Part shown: piece after piece, positions 31,715 to 41,997 of the stretch | Layout of the letters: each line of letters begins with the position of its first letter | Numbering within the stretch: the first letter of the stretch is position 1 | Notes under the pieces: generated by a model | The model's input: only the letters and a program-made list of their open reading frames with translations | The model's database searches: none | Told to the model about the DNA's origin: nothing | Origin: Thelephora terrestris | Lineage: Eukaryota > Basidiomycota > Agaricomycetes > Thelephorales > Thelephoraceae | NCBI GenBank assembly: GCA_015956445.1 | Contig: WIUZ02000011.1 | Coordinates: 682,001-746,000 of the forward strand | Length of the DNA: 64,000 nt | Direction of reading: 5' to 3' | Program-made: the position numbers and the translations under genes

Positions 31715-34526
31715 CTAAACGAGAAGCCTCTGAATACCCTTCAATACCCCTCGCGCTCGGTGAAGCGATTCAAGCCTCCCCTTCAACATCGCAACATCAT
31801 CTCCAGAAGACCCGGAGGCATAAGAGTTTATCCTTTCTTGGATTCGTCGTATTCGTTCTTCCACAACTTCCTGGTACGTAGGAAGAATTTGTCTCGATGT
31901 CCTGTCCATGATCTCCTTCGTTTCCTTCTCCAGCTGCGATTTGACCTCCTCAGATAAGTCGTGGTACTTCGCCCACAAGATACGGGCCCACCCAGGAAGA
32001 ATTTTCCGACGAATGTTATCCTGCTTCAGGAATGGAATTATCGTCGAGTTTTGGGCGCATCGATAGAACGAAGGGGGTGCCCGATCTTGAGCGGTGTCCG
32101 TGAGCGACACGGTGAAACCCCACCGATCCTGGGGTATGTGGTCCCGCCAGAACGATGAATCTAGGAAGCCGATGTACATCCCACCCAGCGATTCTTCCAA
32201 CAACGAGTCATGCTCGTTCTCCGACAATACTCGGGCGGAGGAGAACCACCCGGAGATGAATTCGTTGACTTGGTCCTCAGTGAAGGTCTTGTTTTTGTTG
32301 AACAATTGGTCGTCAAGATGGCGGAGGAAAGTGAAGGTAGCACTTCGAAGCAGGTGAGGTGCGCCATTTTGGAGGGCGCGGCAAATCCCGTTGAAAAACA
32401 GGGGTTGCGTGAAGTCTACCCTCGAAATTCCATCACCTATGACTTCCGCGGGAGCACCGGCTAGGGCAAGCATCGTCCGTTCTACAGGAACATCCACCAA
32501 AACGCCCCTTTCTTGTTCGGAGAAGCAGTGCGCGAGAAAGACCACGAGTGGTGCTGGATCTGTGACGTGTGGTCGAGGGATTCCCCACTTGAAAGCACCG
32601 ATCAACGACAGCTCCGCAGGATACCAGAGCCACGGGTTCGTAGCTACGTCGGACATGATGGTGAGGAACAAGTTGTAGCTCCCGAGGCACAGATTCTCCT
32701 GTTTCAGAGGTGCCAGGAGTTCTAACGCCTGCGTAGCACGTTGTCTCCCATCGTCCGAGGAGCGCGGTGAAACTGCCAGTTCGATGTTCCGATAGATTTG
32801 CTGTAGTGTCCCTTCGATTTTATCACTGAAGCACATTGAGTTTTTCATGCGAGAGGCTGTAAAGGGAACGCACCTCTGGTCTCTGATAAACAAACTGTCT
32901 TCCAACTCTGGCAAACTTCCAACCATCATATCGACAATCAGAAGGCAATCTGCGATCACCCGGGATGGAGGGAGAGGTTCTTTCGAGAACGAATATCGTA
33001 AAAATCCGAGAACCTCCTTCGTGGGCATCCGCTCAGTGCGCTTAAACGTATCCCAGGCACGACAACGGAGGACGTGACTCAACCAGCAGTAATGGGCATC
33101 GCTAAACACGAAGTCCTGCCATTGAATTTCTCGCTCCCCATTGAAGACAGCGTCGATGACTTCTATCGTGGACCGCAGTTCGTCATCCTTCTGGCAAAAT
33201 CCGAGCAGCGAGCCAACCTTTGAGGCAACAATACTGTGGGTGTCATCCGTAGCATCTGCGCATAGACGTCGTACGCGGAGGTGCAGGAGGGCCCTTGCAC
33301 TTTCGTATGCCTGGGTCCGCATCCCTGGTCGGACAAGCACCTTCCCTTCTTTCATGAATTCAAACGACCCGCCCAAGCAGTCATACATCCCGAGAAGGGG
33401 TACATTGCGGACGTTCGAGGGCCAGTTAATTTCCGAAATGAATCGAGCTATTGCGACGACAGCGTCCAACGTGCTGGCAAACTGTAAAATCGTTGAAATG
33501 CAGTCGGCGTCAGAAACTCGAGTGCCGTCTGCCTCTTCCGGGATTGACAAGGTTTCGACCGGGGTTTGATGCGGTGATGCGGGTTCTTCGTCCATTGGCC
33601 TCGCAAGGGTTACTGCGGCAGTTGATTGTCGGACCACCTCAGACAGCCGACGTTGATGCCTTTTTACAAGGGAGATGACATAGCGGAGGGCAACGGATAC
33701 AGGCGTCTGGAACGGGCATGTCTCCCAGACTATTGAGGCGAACACGGTGAACAGGTAGAAGAGGACGCCGAAACCGGTGAAACCTGCGATGACAGCCGAA
33801 ACTGTCTGACTGAGGCCCCACATATATTGCGCCAGCGCGTAACCAAGAAGGAGGACCGAGACTTGCACGACGAGGGGGATACACTCCATGATGATCCTGA
33901 AGCGCCAAGTGGTCATTTCCCTGATTCTGGGTTCCCTCTGATGGCCTCGTTCGACGAGAGATCCTTCGACGTGTAGATTTAGCCATCGTTTCCCAAGCAT
34001 GGCTAGGAATGCGGCAAGTAGTGCGCTCGCCAGAGAAGCAAACAGAATGGATTGGACCTGGATCGCGGAAGCGCTTGGTCCTGACGGTACTGGAACGTTG
34101 GACTTTTTCGGAATTCCCGAAGTGGCGTTGAGCAACATTTTGAGGACGGCGAAGCTCATCTCGTTGTAATCCGGTCGCAATTCCCGTTGGGTGTCGATGA
34201 TAAATGCCCCCACCACTGCTGAGAATGAACTGGCCTGGTTCTTTGTCAATCCCGAGATTTTGTTAGAGTGTCCCATTGAACTCACGAATATCAGCGTGGC
34301 GTTGAGATTTTTGCGATGCTTGTTGCAGAGATCTTCTTCATACTCGTCTGCCTCTCTGTTGAACATCTCAAAGAAGCGTCCACGGGGATCCACCTCTGGT
34401 GGTTCGTTCGCGACCGCGACTCGCTCCAACACATGATGAAGGGCGCGCAAAGTTTCGTCTAGCCTAGGAACGATGTAATTACCACAGAGCTGGATATCAC
34501 GGGACTAACCTGTCGGTTTCTACCAT
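31715..34526 (-). CDS. DUF6535-family multi-pass membrane protein
   Basis: Agaricomycete membrane protein of unknown role, about 900 residues. I place the start at 34526: a 17-nt first exon (MVETD) is joined by a GTTAGT donor to LDETLRALHHVLERV. The DUF6535 N-terminus reads ADEYEEDLCNKHRKNLNATL. A 51-bp in-frame intron at 34235-34285 interrupts it, so spliced text runs IFASSFSAVVGAFIID. Three or four hydrophobic helices follow (ILFASLASALLAAFLAML, IPLVVQVSVLLLGYALAQ, VSAVIAGFTGFGVLFYLFTV). A large soluble alpha-helical C-terminal region comes after. Family members are numerous in these fungi. The remnant at 11963-13364 is a paralog. Confidence 0.82.
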
Positions 34527-35603
34527 TTCCAATACTCTCAACCTTGAACCAGGGCACCAAGGAATTGCTATCGAGTCGATCGAATGCGTGGGTGAACAGA
34601 GAGTGGGATCCACAAGGTGTGCTAGAAAAAAGCGAGCGGCAAGGTCAGTACGCGAAGTTAGAAGGGAACACCGAGGGAAGTAAAGAACACAGGCGACATC
34701 TTATATCAAGCAAGAACAAAGGGGGAGCAAAGAAAAGATGACCGTGTCTCATTGGTAGTGAACAGGAATCGGAGGGGACAAGAGCGGATCAGAATGAAGT
34801 GGGTCGGCTTGGAGTAATGATATTTTTCAAAATATCATAACACTTACTGTGAGCTGTGATTTACGGGACGGAGGGCTGCCTACCCAAAAACTGGATTGTT
34901 ATCGCCTGTTCAGGTCGTGAGCGTATATATTCGATTATTTGTTACCTTCATCGATCATTGAAACGTGTGGCGGGGTGGGGGTAATTTCACGAAACCGAGG
35001 GGGTACCCGTGAGCCCAAGGGCCAATGCTGCGATAGGCGCGTCCCAGGGCCACGGACCTCTGAAAACCGAGCAATCTTCAGTTAGCCTCATCGGCCAACG
35101 AGGGAAGGTTGCTTGGGCCAAGGTTGTGAAAGGGAAGCTTGAGGGCCCCATCCACGGTTTTCTTGATATGCTTCTGCAGTCCGACTACGTGCGTGTGTTT
35201 TGTGCCTCGGGGTCCCACCGCCACCGTGAACGCTTTCAGTGGTTTCGCAGCCTGAGATATTTTACCGCCCATTGCTGACCCAGAAAGGGAATCGCTAGCG
35301 AAGGCGACGAACGTCTGGTTGAACTGGGGCACAACGATCTACAACGGGACCCGGGATCTCGTGCCTCTGTGTGCTCTGTACCGAAGTGCCTGTTGACCAG
35401 TCCCGATGAGCGGTCGCCCGGGGTAAAGCGCGTCGCTGAAAACGTTGAACATTGAGCGTACCGCTTGGGTTGAGAGCGATAAAGGCAGGGAGGGCGGCCG
35501 TGACTTGAGGCCCATTTGTCGACACAGGATATCTAAAGCAGCTGCGTAAGAATAATGAGAGTTTGCACTGTTGCTTTAGCAACAAAGGGGGGCCTGGAAT
35601 GAC
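34527..35603. other. Intergenic, possible decayed sequence
   Basis: Promoter side of the DUF6535 gene and upstream region of the cyclotransferase-like gene. Open frames at 35009-35278 (plus) and 35078-35585 (minus) have no recognisable domain and would need unsupported splicing. An AT-rich patch with TATATATTCG lies at 34920-34940. Confidence 0.4.
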
Positions 35604-36258
35604 ATGGTCAAGAAATCAAAGAACACTCGGGATGGTAAGGAGTTTGATGCCTCCGGGCCGGATCCGGATTCGGTCCCGACCCACCCTCTTCCCATGACCA
35701 CGAACACCGGGGCACAAGATACCAAGTAAGCACAACTTTCGACGGGCGATGTCACGTCGCACTAAACCACAACTCAGGAGGCCGTACTTCGGCTATGGTT
35801 CCAACCTCTGGATAGACCAGATGAACCGCCGGTGCCCGGATAACAAACTCGTCGGATTGGGAATCCTTCGGGGATGGAAGTGGATCATAAACAATCGCGG
35901 CTACGCCAACGTCGTCCGATCTCCCGAAGACCTCGTGTACGGTCTCGTATACGAGCTCGGGCCAACCGATGAGGCGACGCTGGATCAGATTGAGTCAAGC
36001 TATTCCAAGCACACAGCGGGGATCGAGCTGCAGTCGGAAGACCACAAAGAAGGACCGGTCGTAAAGGGTTTGGTTTACGTCGACGAGAAGAGGATAGATG
36101 AGGCAGCGCCGCGCGAGGAATACATCCACCGGATGAACCGTGGGATTGACGATGCCATAAAGAAAGGTTTGCCGAAATGGTATATCGACAAGTACTTGCG
36201 CAAATTCATCCCTGCCGGAGACGCAAGCGAGGCCACCGATCCCTTCGGGCCTGAGTAG
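35604..36258 (+). CDS. Gamma-glutamylcyclotransferase-like protein
   Basis: GGCT-fold enzyme. Family members release 5-oxoproline from gamma-glutamyl amino acids or related amines. A first exon from the ATG at 35604 (MVKKSKNTRDGKEF) ends at 35725. The intron 35726-35777 (GTAAGC...CTCAG) joins it to RPYFGYGSNLW, the substrate-loop motif of the fold. The catalytic glutamate is expected in ATLDQIESSY, matching LDxxE in characterised enzymes. Next come YGLVYELGPTDE, VVKGLVYVDEKRI and PLPKWYIDKYLRKFIP-like text. An ATG at 35749 falls inside the intron and I reject it. The protein is about 200 residues. Specific substrate unknown. Confidence 0.82.
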
Positions 36259-36447
36259 AAGGCTCTTCATCACGCTACTGCATACCCAAAGCCGCACGTG
36301 TAGGATCACTGTATCTGGACAACGGGATGCCGATTATTCCTGAATATCAATACATAAATGGATATGCACAAGCGGGTGTGTGGGTCGAGAGAGGAGCGCT
36401 GAGCAGTCAGCTCGCAGAGAATGGGTGGTCAGGAAGCGGAGGTGCTT

Positions 36448-36877
36448 CTACCGACGCCTTTCGAACGAATCTGACCTCTGTATCAGGTTTGGTGAGCAGC
36501 CGCGCATCGAAAAATATGGAACGTCTTACCCCGAGCACCACTACGGCCATGTCGAAAGCGTATTCTCCTAGGGTGGAGGGATGAATAAGGGGTCGAACGT
36601 CAAGAGGGAACAGGCTCAATACCTAGCTCAAGATATGAAGAAAGCATATCTATCTCTGAATCAGCAAGTGGGGAGACACGGAATGAGCGTTCTCACTTCG
36701 AATATCTTTGTTCGGAACGGTTGAGAGTTTCGGTCTATGAGGGTGCTCCGGTCAGATCATCTGTGTTCTTGAGCGGTGATTGAAGCCATACGTCAGACCG
36801 GTCGTGCGCTTGATTCCAGCGAGGAGGGTAGATATTAACAAAGCGTCGAATCCCAGGTGGACGAGTTTTCCAAGCAT
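36448..36877 (-). CDS. DUF1748 small conserved fungal protein, five exons
   Basis: A 74-residue protein split over five exons: 36877-36792, 36734-36697, 36655-36623, 36567-36530 and 36477-36448. All splice sites are GT/AG and in phase. The first exon reads MLGKLVHLGFDALLISTLLA then GIKRTTGLT. Later exons give NKDIR, SSYLELGEYAFDMAVVVLG and a charged end SFERRR-stop. The order and length match DUF1748, a family of about 75-residue fungal proteins with one hydrophobic helix near the N-terminus. Its function is unknown to me. Half of the locus is intron. Confidence 0.82.
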
Positions 36878-37233
36878 CGTTGCTGTTGTCTTGGTGTCGT
36901 GGCGGTTTGAGGACGAAGGTGGAGAGATCAGGCGAGGTGAAACTGCGGCACGTTTACACTTAGCCCACGCAGCATCTGCATGGGCCGGCAACAAACACGT
37001 CTTAGAGCTGAGCCACAGTTGTGATTGGCAACAGGGTCAAAAAGGTATAATCTATCTACCAAGCACTGTACGTATGTCGAAACCATGGGTGGACCAATGG
37101 AATGCAGTCTGATCACCTTCGGAGAGCATTGTCAATCGAGTGAGTTCGTCGTTATACTGCGTTGAGCGTTGAGAATGGCCGCCGGGTAAAGTCCAATGCT
37201 ATGAATGCGCAGAGTTTTTCATTCCTCCGTTCT

Positions 37234-37708
37234 TTACCCGAGGAAGTTGAACACAAAGAAGTGCAGGACTATTGAACCGACCACAAAATCTGCAAATGCG
37301 CTGTAGATAATGTTCAGAGAAGGAGCCTGTACGGTATATTCAGGAAGACGCACCGTTCTGGCGACACTTCTTTGAAGGTCTCCTTGTTCTCCGGGTTCAC
37401 CTGTGACCGCAGCGACGCTGTGAGGACAAACTGTCCAACGCAACTTGAGAATCTGGGACGGACATGAGAAGTGGTCCTAAAGATATGAGACGTAAAGTTT
37501 ACCCGGCCAGAAATGCGTTGAAAGGAAAGTTCGTGACGAGGATGCAGTACAGGAATTGTACGATTCCGGAGAGCATGAGGAAGACAAGGAACGAATCGAT
37601 GAATTTCAGTCTCTTCGACGTATTGTCAGAGTAGGCCTTCCACAGCGACTCGACCGGGCTGGCAGGCGCAGACGTCTGCGGTTTCGTTGCAGTCTTTTGG
37701 GGGGCCAT
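37234..37708 (-). CDS. OST2: Oligosaccharyltransferase subunit OST2/DAD1
   Basis: Small integral membrane subunit of the ER oligosaccharyltransferase, which transfers the lipid-linked glycan to asparagine. Exons are 37708-37503, 37452-37354 and 37300-37234. The start is MAPQKTATKPQTSAPASPVE, then LWKAYSDNTSKRLKFIDSFL. Hydrophobic segments are VFLMLSGIVQFLYCILVT and FADFVVGSIVLHFFVFNFLG at the C-terminus. The conserved FPFNAFLAGF and VGQFVLTASLRSQVNPENK join exactly across intron 1. About 123 residues, normal for DAD1. Confidence 0.93.
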
Positions 37709-37825
37709 TGGACAGACAAGTGTTGAGATGTGCTTTAGCTCTAGACGTGGCGGGTGACTGGTGTAACGGTCGCGAGTGTCACGTCACCACACCTCTTTCC
37801 TTCCGGCGGACTTCTGACAAGTCCA
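37709..37825. promoter_or_regulatory. Shared divergent promoter OST2/mS42
   Basis: 117 bp between the chosen start codons, or 45 bp if the mS42 frame starts at the upstream ATG (37754). Any promoter elements for both genes must be here. No TATA box seen. Confidence 0.5.
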
Positions 37826-38924
37826 ATGAACGGTCTCTGTTTTCGCGCCGTCTCAAGGCATTCCAGGAATTTTAGGTTGCGTGGTGTCAGACGACACATA
37901 CACACCGTTAAACAACTTCCGTACCCCGTTGAGAACGGTCTCGGAGACTTCCTTCCGCCCGCGGCCCTGAAAACCATCGGAGTCGAGTACCAGCAGGGTC
38001 TTTTGGAACGTCTCAGCGAACAGGTGCATGGTGCGTTCAAAACCGTTAAGTCACCCTGCATATACGTTGCTCACATTTTGAATGTCATAGGCACGGAACT
38101 GGCGAACAAGTCGGTCGTGCAGACCGTCATTGACACGGCTCCGGACCGTAGCAAAACGCTAGCATTTAATTATGCTAGTCAGGCTCTGAACAACAGTTTC
38201 TTCCTCGATACCCTGGTACGTGGCCTTTCTTTCCGAGTACTTTCAAGGCTAAACCCCGTCGAAGAAACCACCTCCAGCGAACGCATTCAACAACGAAGCG
38301 GATATCTCCACGACGCTCTCCATCGCAATCCGTGAAGACTTTGGCTCACTGGAGCAATTAAAATCCAACGTCTCCGCCGCCGCCATGGGGATGTCATCTT
38401 CCGGCTGGATATGGGTTGCAATGGACAATCTTGCGACCATAGGTGTCATTCCTACCTTCGGGGCCGGAACACTTTTGGTCAGGTCGAGAGGGAGGGCCAT
38501 ACCATCCGATGATGTTGTAATAGGCAAACAACATCCAACCCACCCAAAACGACCTCAGTCTCGCCAATCAACACCGCCAAGTACCCCACCTGGAGCTACC
38601 GCTCCGCAACCCACTCGCAGCTTCCATACAAGTGCTCGCACCGAAAACATATTCGGTAACGAAAGGCCGGTTGGGGTGTACGGCCGCCGCGACATGGATG
38701 AAGAACCGTATGAAGGCGGATACGCTCCCAATGTGGACTTTGACAAGGTTGGCACCCACCTTTACCCGCTGTTCTGTCTCTCAGTGCATGAACATGCGTG
38801 GCTGACGGCTGGGTATGGCATCTGGGGGAAGGAGGAGTACCTGAAGAGGTTCTGGACCGTGTTGGATTGGAAAAAGGTCAGCGAATTGTTTGACCGCTTC
38901 GCTACCCGGAGGACAGGTAGTTAG
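37826..38924 (+). CDS. RSM26: Mitochondrial small-subunit ribosomal protein mS42 (SOD-fold)
   Basis: Catalytically dead relative of Fe/Mn superoxide dismutase that is a structural protein of the fungal mitoribosome small subunit (mS42/mS43 pair, Rsm26/Mrp1). I prefer the ATG at 37826 (MNGLCFRAVSRHSRNFRLRG), an arginine-rich, acid-free mitochondrial presequence, over the ATG at 37754. The SOD N-domain is TVKQLPYPVENGLGDFLPPA and ALNNSFFLDTL. After an intron come FGSLEQLKSNVSAAAMGMSS, SGWIWVAMD and the C-terminal LSVHEHAWLTAGYGIWGKEE, with YLKRFWTVLDWKKV. At SOD metal positions H/D are only partly kept, fitting a non-enzymatic role. Confidence 0.85.
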
Positions 38925-39150
38925 GACTGGAATGTTGGGTACGAAACATCTGCTTCATTTACAATACGTTTAGAGAGCGACCTTGGGTCAATAATTCCAC
39001 AGTCTCCCTACTCCTGCGTGCACGTGAATGAGAAGTAATCACGATCACGTCACACGATCGCTGTCGAGGATCCGCCATCACAAGAGATCAAACAACACCC
39101 GTTGTTTCGTCCTTTCCTCCTCTGTCTGTCACGTATTCCCCCACTAAGCC

Positions 39151-39859
39151 ATGACGAACCTCCTCCATTGCAAAACTTGTGGCAAAAACCAAACAACTCC
39201 CGGCGTGAAATTACGCAAATGCTCAAAGTGCAGAGGGAGCGCTTATTGCAGTAAGCACCAATGATCCGAGCGATTATATCTACGCGCCGACGCGTCATTA
39301 AGGCCCCGAATGTCAACGCGAAGATTGGCCCGCGCACAAGAAACTCTGCGGGGACTGGTACGATAAGTATCGTAAATGCCAAGACGGCGCGAAACACGAA
39401 GGCCAGCTGGAGCTCATAACTTGGGTGAGCGAGGAGGAAGGAGTCGGCTTTGGCGCGAGTTGCTTCGAGGACTGTGATGAACTCAAGGACACGTTTGAGA
39501 CCGAGTTCGAGGGCAACTTGGAAAGGTTCTACAAGTACAGGCCGCACGCCTTCCGGTGGACGTGTTGCGGGATGCCGGGAGACATGGATTACGGATGCGA
39601 TCATCATGGGACGGGTTCTAAGCCCTGTTCGTGTGATTTCTGCAGGTACGTCGAGTGGGCTCATCTATCATCTTGGCGTGGGTCGACCTTGGTTTCTACA
39701 TACAGGATGGGGAAACCGCTTCCTGAGAGGATCTACAATAAGAAGCCTGCAAGCCGTATGGGCTTGAATCTCCCGCGGGGCCCTGATCCTCGGTCCTTCA
39801 ATACTGCTCTAGCCATCTCAGCGGCGACTGGCCGTTCTCTGTTCGGTATGGAGATGTAG
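39151..39859 (+). CDS. MYND zinc-finger protein
   Basis: Small protein with an N-terminal MYND finger, a protein-protein interaction module. Cysteines are C-KT-C, KCSKC, then CxxEC-EDW-H-KKLC. The finger is split by an intron at 39251-39302 inside the YCSPEC codons. A second intron lies at 39646-39705. The rest is unassigned but cysteine-rich (WTCCGMPGDMDYGCDHHGTG and CSCDFCR), suggesting another zinc site. About 200 residues, ending LFGMEM-stop. The start at 39151 sits just before the first cysteine. Confidence 0.8.
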
Positions 39860-40167
39860 GTTTCTTCTGCTTAGCAAGCCCCGGATAGTGCGGATCTCAC
39901 GCTACCGCGATGTTTGTATCTCTGTATTTCTTGCCTCCTTTCTTGGTTATTCGTTCCCTGTACTACCATTTAGCATCAGTGCGTGTCTCGGGTTCATTAA
40001 GGGAATCACAAAATCTTCTACAACATTGTAGCCTCGACCCATCTTGCCTTATGGCCTTTACTAAACAGCGCTTTCGAGTCTCCTTTTAGCACGCCATTAG
40101 CCAAATGTTCGAACCAGTCATCGGATTCCCAACGTAACGATCATTAGGCGGAAGAGTAGGTGGTGAT

Positions 40168-40785
40168 TTGATTTGGAACCCTGTCTGTAGGCTCAAGTTC
40201 GGTTCCAATCACGAATGGGGTGGCCAGATTTGGTTCCGCTCTTGCGTGGACAACTATGCCTCTTGTAGAGACCTGCCCGCACGCCCTTTCCATTTTTCGA
40301 ACGACCAGTCAGTCAACGCGCCGAGTGTGTTCGCGGGGTTGCGCCGCTCAAACCCAGTTTTATTATTATCACGGGCTAGCTCACTCCGCAGGGGTCACGG
40401 TCGAGACTGGGGTTCTCGAGGCAAATACACATCGAAAATACAGATGTGCCCCCTCAATCGACCGTTGCAGCGCAAATTCATACCGCTTGAGAGATTAAAT
40501 TCCCCCGAGCAGGTCGAGAATGTCCGACGGTCTCAAGTTAACCCGCTCCTGCCACAGGTGGCTGAGAAACCCAAGGTTTATCACGTATCTGAACGGGTCG
40601 TGAACCAGGCGACGCTTTTTATGGGGGCCAGTGATGCTGCGAATCAAGTATTCCCAAAGTCACTAGTCAAGGATCAGTTTGGGGCTGAGATAATCGGAGG
40701 ACCATTCAACCTTGAGTTGAGGGGCGTAGCAAAGTTGCTTTCGAGGGTGCAGAGACAGACGAGGAAACTGCGTACTCCAAAGTAG
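40168..40785 (+). CDS. Hypothetical protein, single exon
   Basis: 205-codon open frame without recognisable domains. The N-terminal half looks poor as protein. The C-terminal half (PLLPQVAEKPKVYHVSERVV, FGAEIIGGPFNLELRGVAKL, ending KLRTPK) looks more protein-like, so the true start may be downstream or in another exon. Low confidence. Confidence 0.35.
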   Translation: MIWNPVCRLKFGSNHEWGGQIWFRSCVDNYASCRDLPARPFHFSNDQSVNAPSVFAGLRRSNPVLLLSRASSLRRGHGRDWGSRGKYTSKIQMCPLNRPLQRKFIPLERLNSPEQVENVRRSQVNPLLPQVAEKPKVYHVSERVVNQATLFMGASDAANQVFPKSLVKDQFGAEIIGGPFNLELRGVAKLLSRVQRQTRKLRTPK

Positions 40786-41252
40786 GCTCTCCCAAGGTAG
40801 TTCTCAAATCATGTGGCGTAGACAGACTGTCAGGCCTTCAAAGTAGGATCCAGATTGAGGCAGCAGCCTTGCAATGACGTATGTCAGCGTGTAAGTGTAG
40901 TGAGTAGACGATGTGGATGATCGAGACTGGGAAATCGACGATCGTACGTGATTGGCTAGCGGACTCGGCAACCGCCAGAGTGACGATGAATGTCGTCGAA
41001 AACACCCAAAACGACACGGGAATATGAGAGTCGAGTAGGAAAAAACAATTGCGTTCTTTGCGCAGGGCTCGGGTTGTCGGCCGGACCTTCAGTCGGAGTT
41101 TCGGTCAGACGGTAACGTGAGTTTGAATGATTGATGACGAATGAGGTTGCTGATTGGCTGAAGAAGGGGATTGGCTGGTGGGAGTGGTGACCCGTGATTC
41201 GCCGCCTTACTTGTGCCCCACCCACCAGCTGCCATTCTCTCCAATTCACCAT

Positions 41253-41997
41253 GTTCACCTCTCTCATCCAAAAATCTGCCCTGAGGACCGCCACACGCGC
41301 CTCAACTCTCAATTCCCGGCCTCTGCTCGCCAGAAGCTACCACGAAAAGGTCATTTCCCACTACGAGAATCCTCGAAATGTGAGTGGTTCACACCCTCCG
41401 TCCCACTTTCCTTTTCGGTTGGACTCATTATCTGATAACGTCCCTCCCCAGGTTGGATCCCTTCCAAAGAACGACTTCGATGTTGGAACCGGCCTCGTCG
41501 GAGCCCCAGCGTACGTCTCTGCCCCCTCAATCCGCCATCGTCTCATAACCGTTGTTGATTTAGGTGCGGGGATGTCATGAAACTACAAATTCGGGTCGAC
41601 GAAGATGGGATCATCTCTGACGTCAAATTTAAGACATTCGGTTGTGGCAGCGCAATCGCCTCGAGCTCATACATGACCGAACGTGTCAAGGGCCTCTCGT
41701 TGGAAGAGGCGGGGAGGATAAAAAATACTGAGATCGCAAAGGAGCTATGCCTCCCACCCGTCAAGCTCCACTGTTCGAGTGCGTACCTCCTGGAGCTTAC
41801 TTCGCTCCAATAGCCTGCTGACCGTTGGTCGCTCTGGTGTTGCAGTGCTGGCCGAAGATGCCATCCGATCGGCAATCCGAGATTACAAAAAAAAGCGGGA
41901 AGGACTCGCGAACCCGAAGCAAAGGGGATTCATTGATGTCACCCAAAGCGCAGTCACGGGCGAAACGCAAGCCACAGCCCACCCAGGTGCCGTTTGA
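41253..41997 (+). CDS. ISU1: Mitochondrial Fe-S cluster scaffold ISU1
   Basis: Scaffold on which the Nfs1-Isd11 desulfurase and frataxin build [2Fe-2S] clusters in the mitochondrial matrix. Exons are 41253-41379, 41452-41510, 41564-41778 and 41846-41997. The presequence [19 protein letters not shown] is followed by [20 protein letters not shown]. All three cluster cysteines are present: [22 protein letters not shown] and [16 protein letters not shown]. The Ssq1 chaperone-binding LPPVK is intact. The protein ends in an extra tail ([17 protein letters not shown]) beyond the usual family end. Confidence 0.95.

Noticed and set aside
35749-36258. Cyclotransferase start at 35749
   Set aside because: This ATG sits inside a good GTAAGC...CAG intron; an upstream exon from 35604 joins in frame to the GGCT core.
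36327-36584. 85-codon plus-strand open frame
   Set aside because: Antisense shadow of the DUF1748 gene; no family resemblance of its own.
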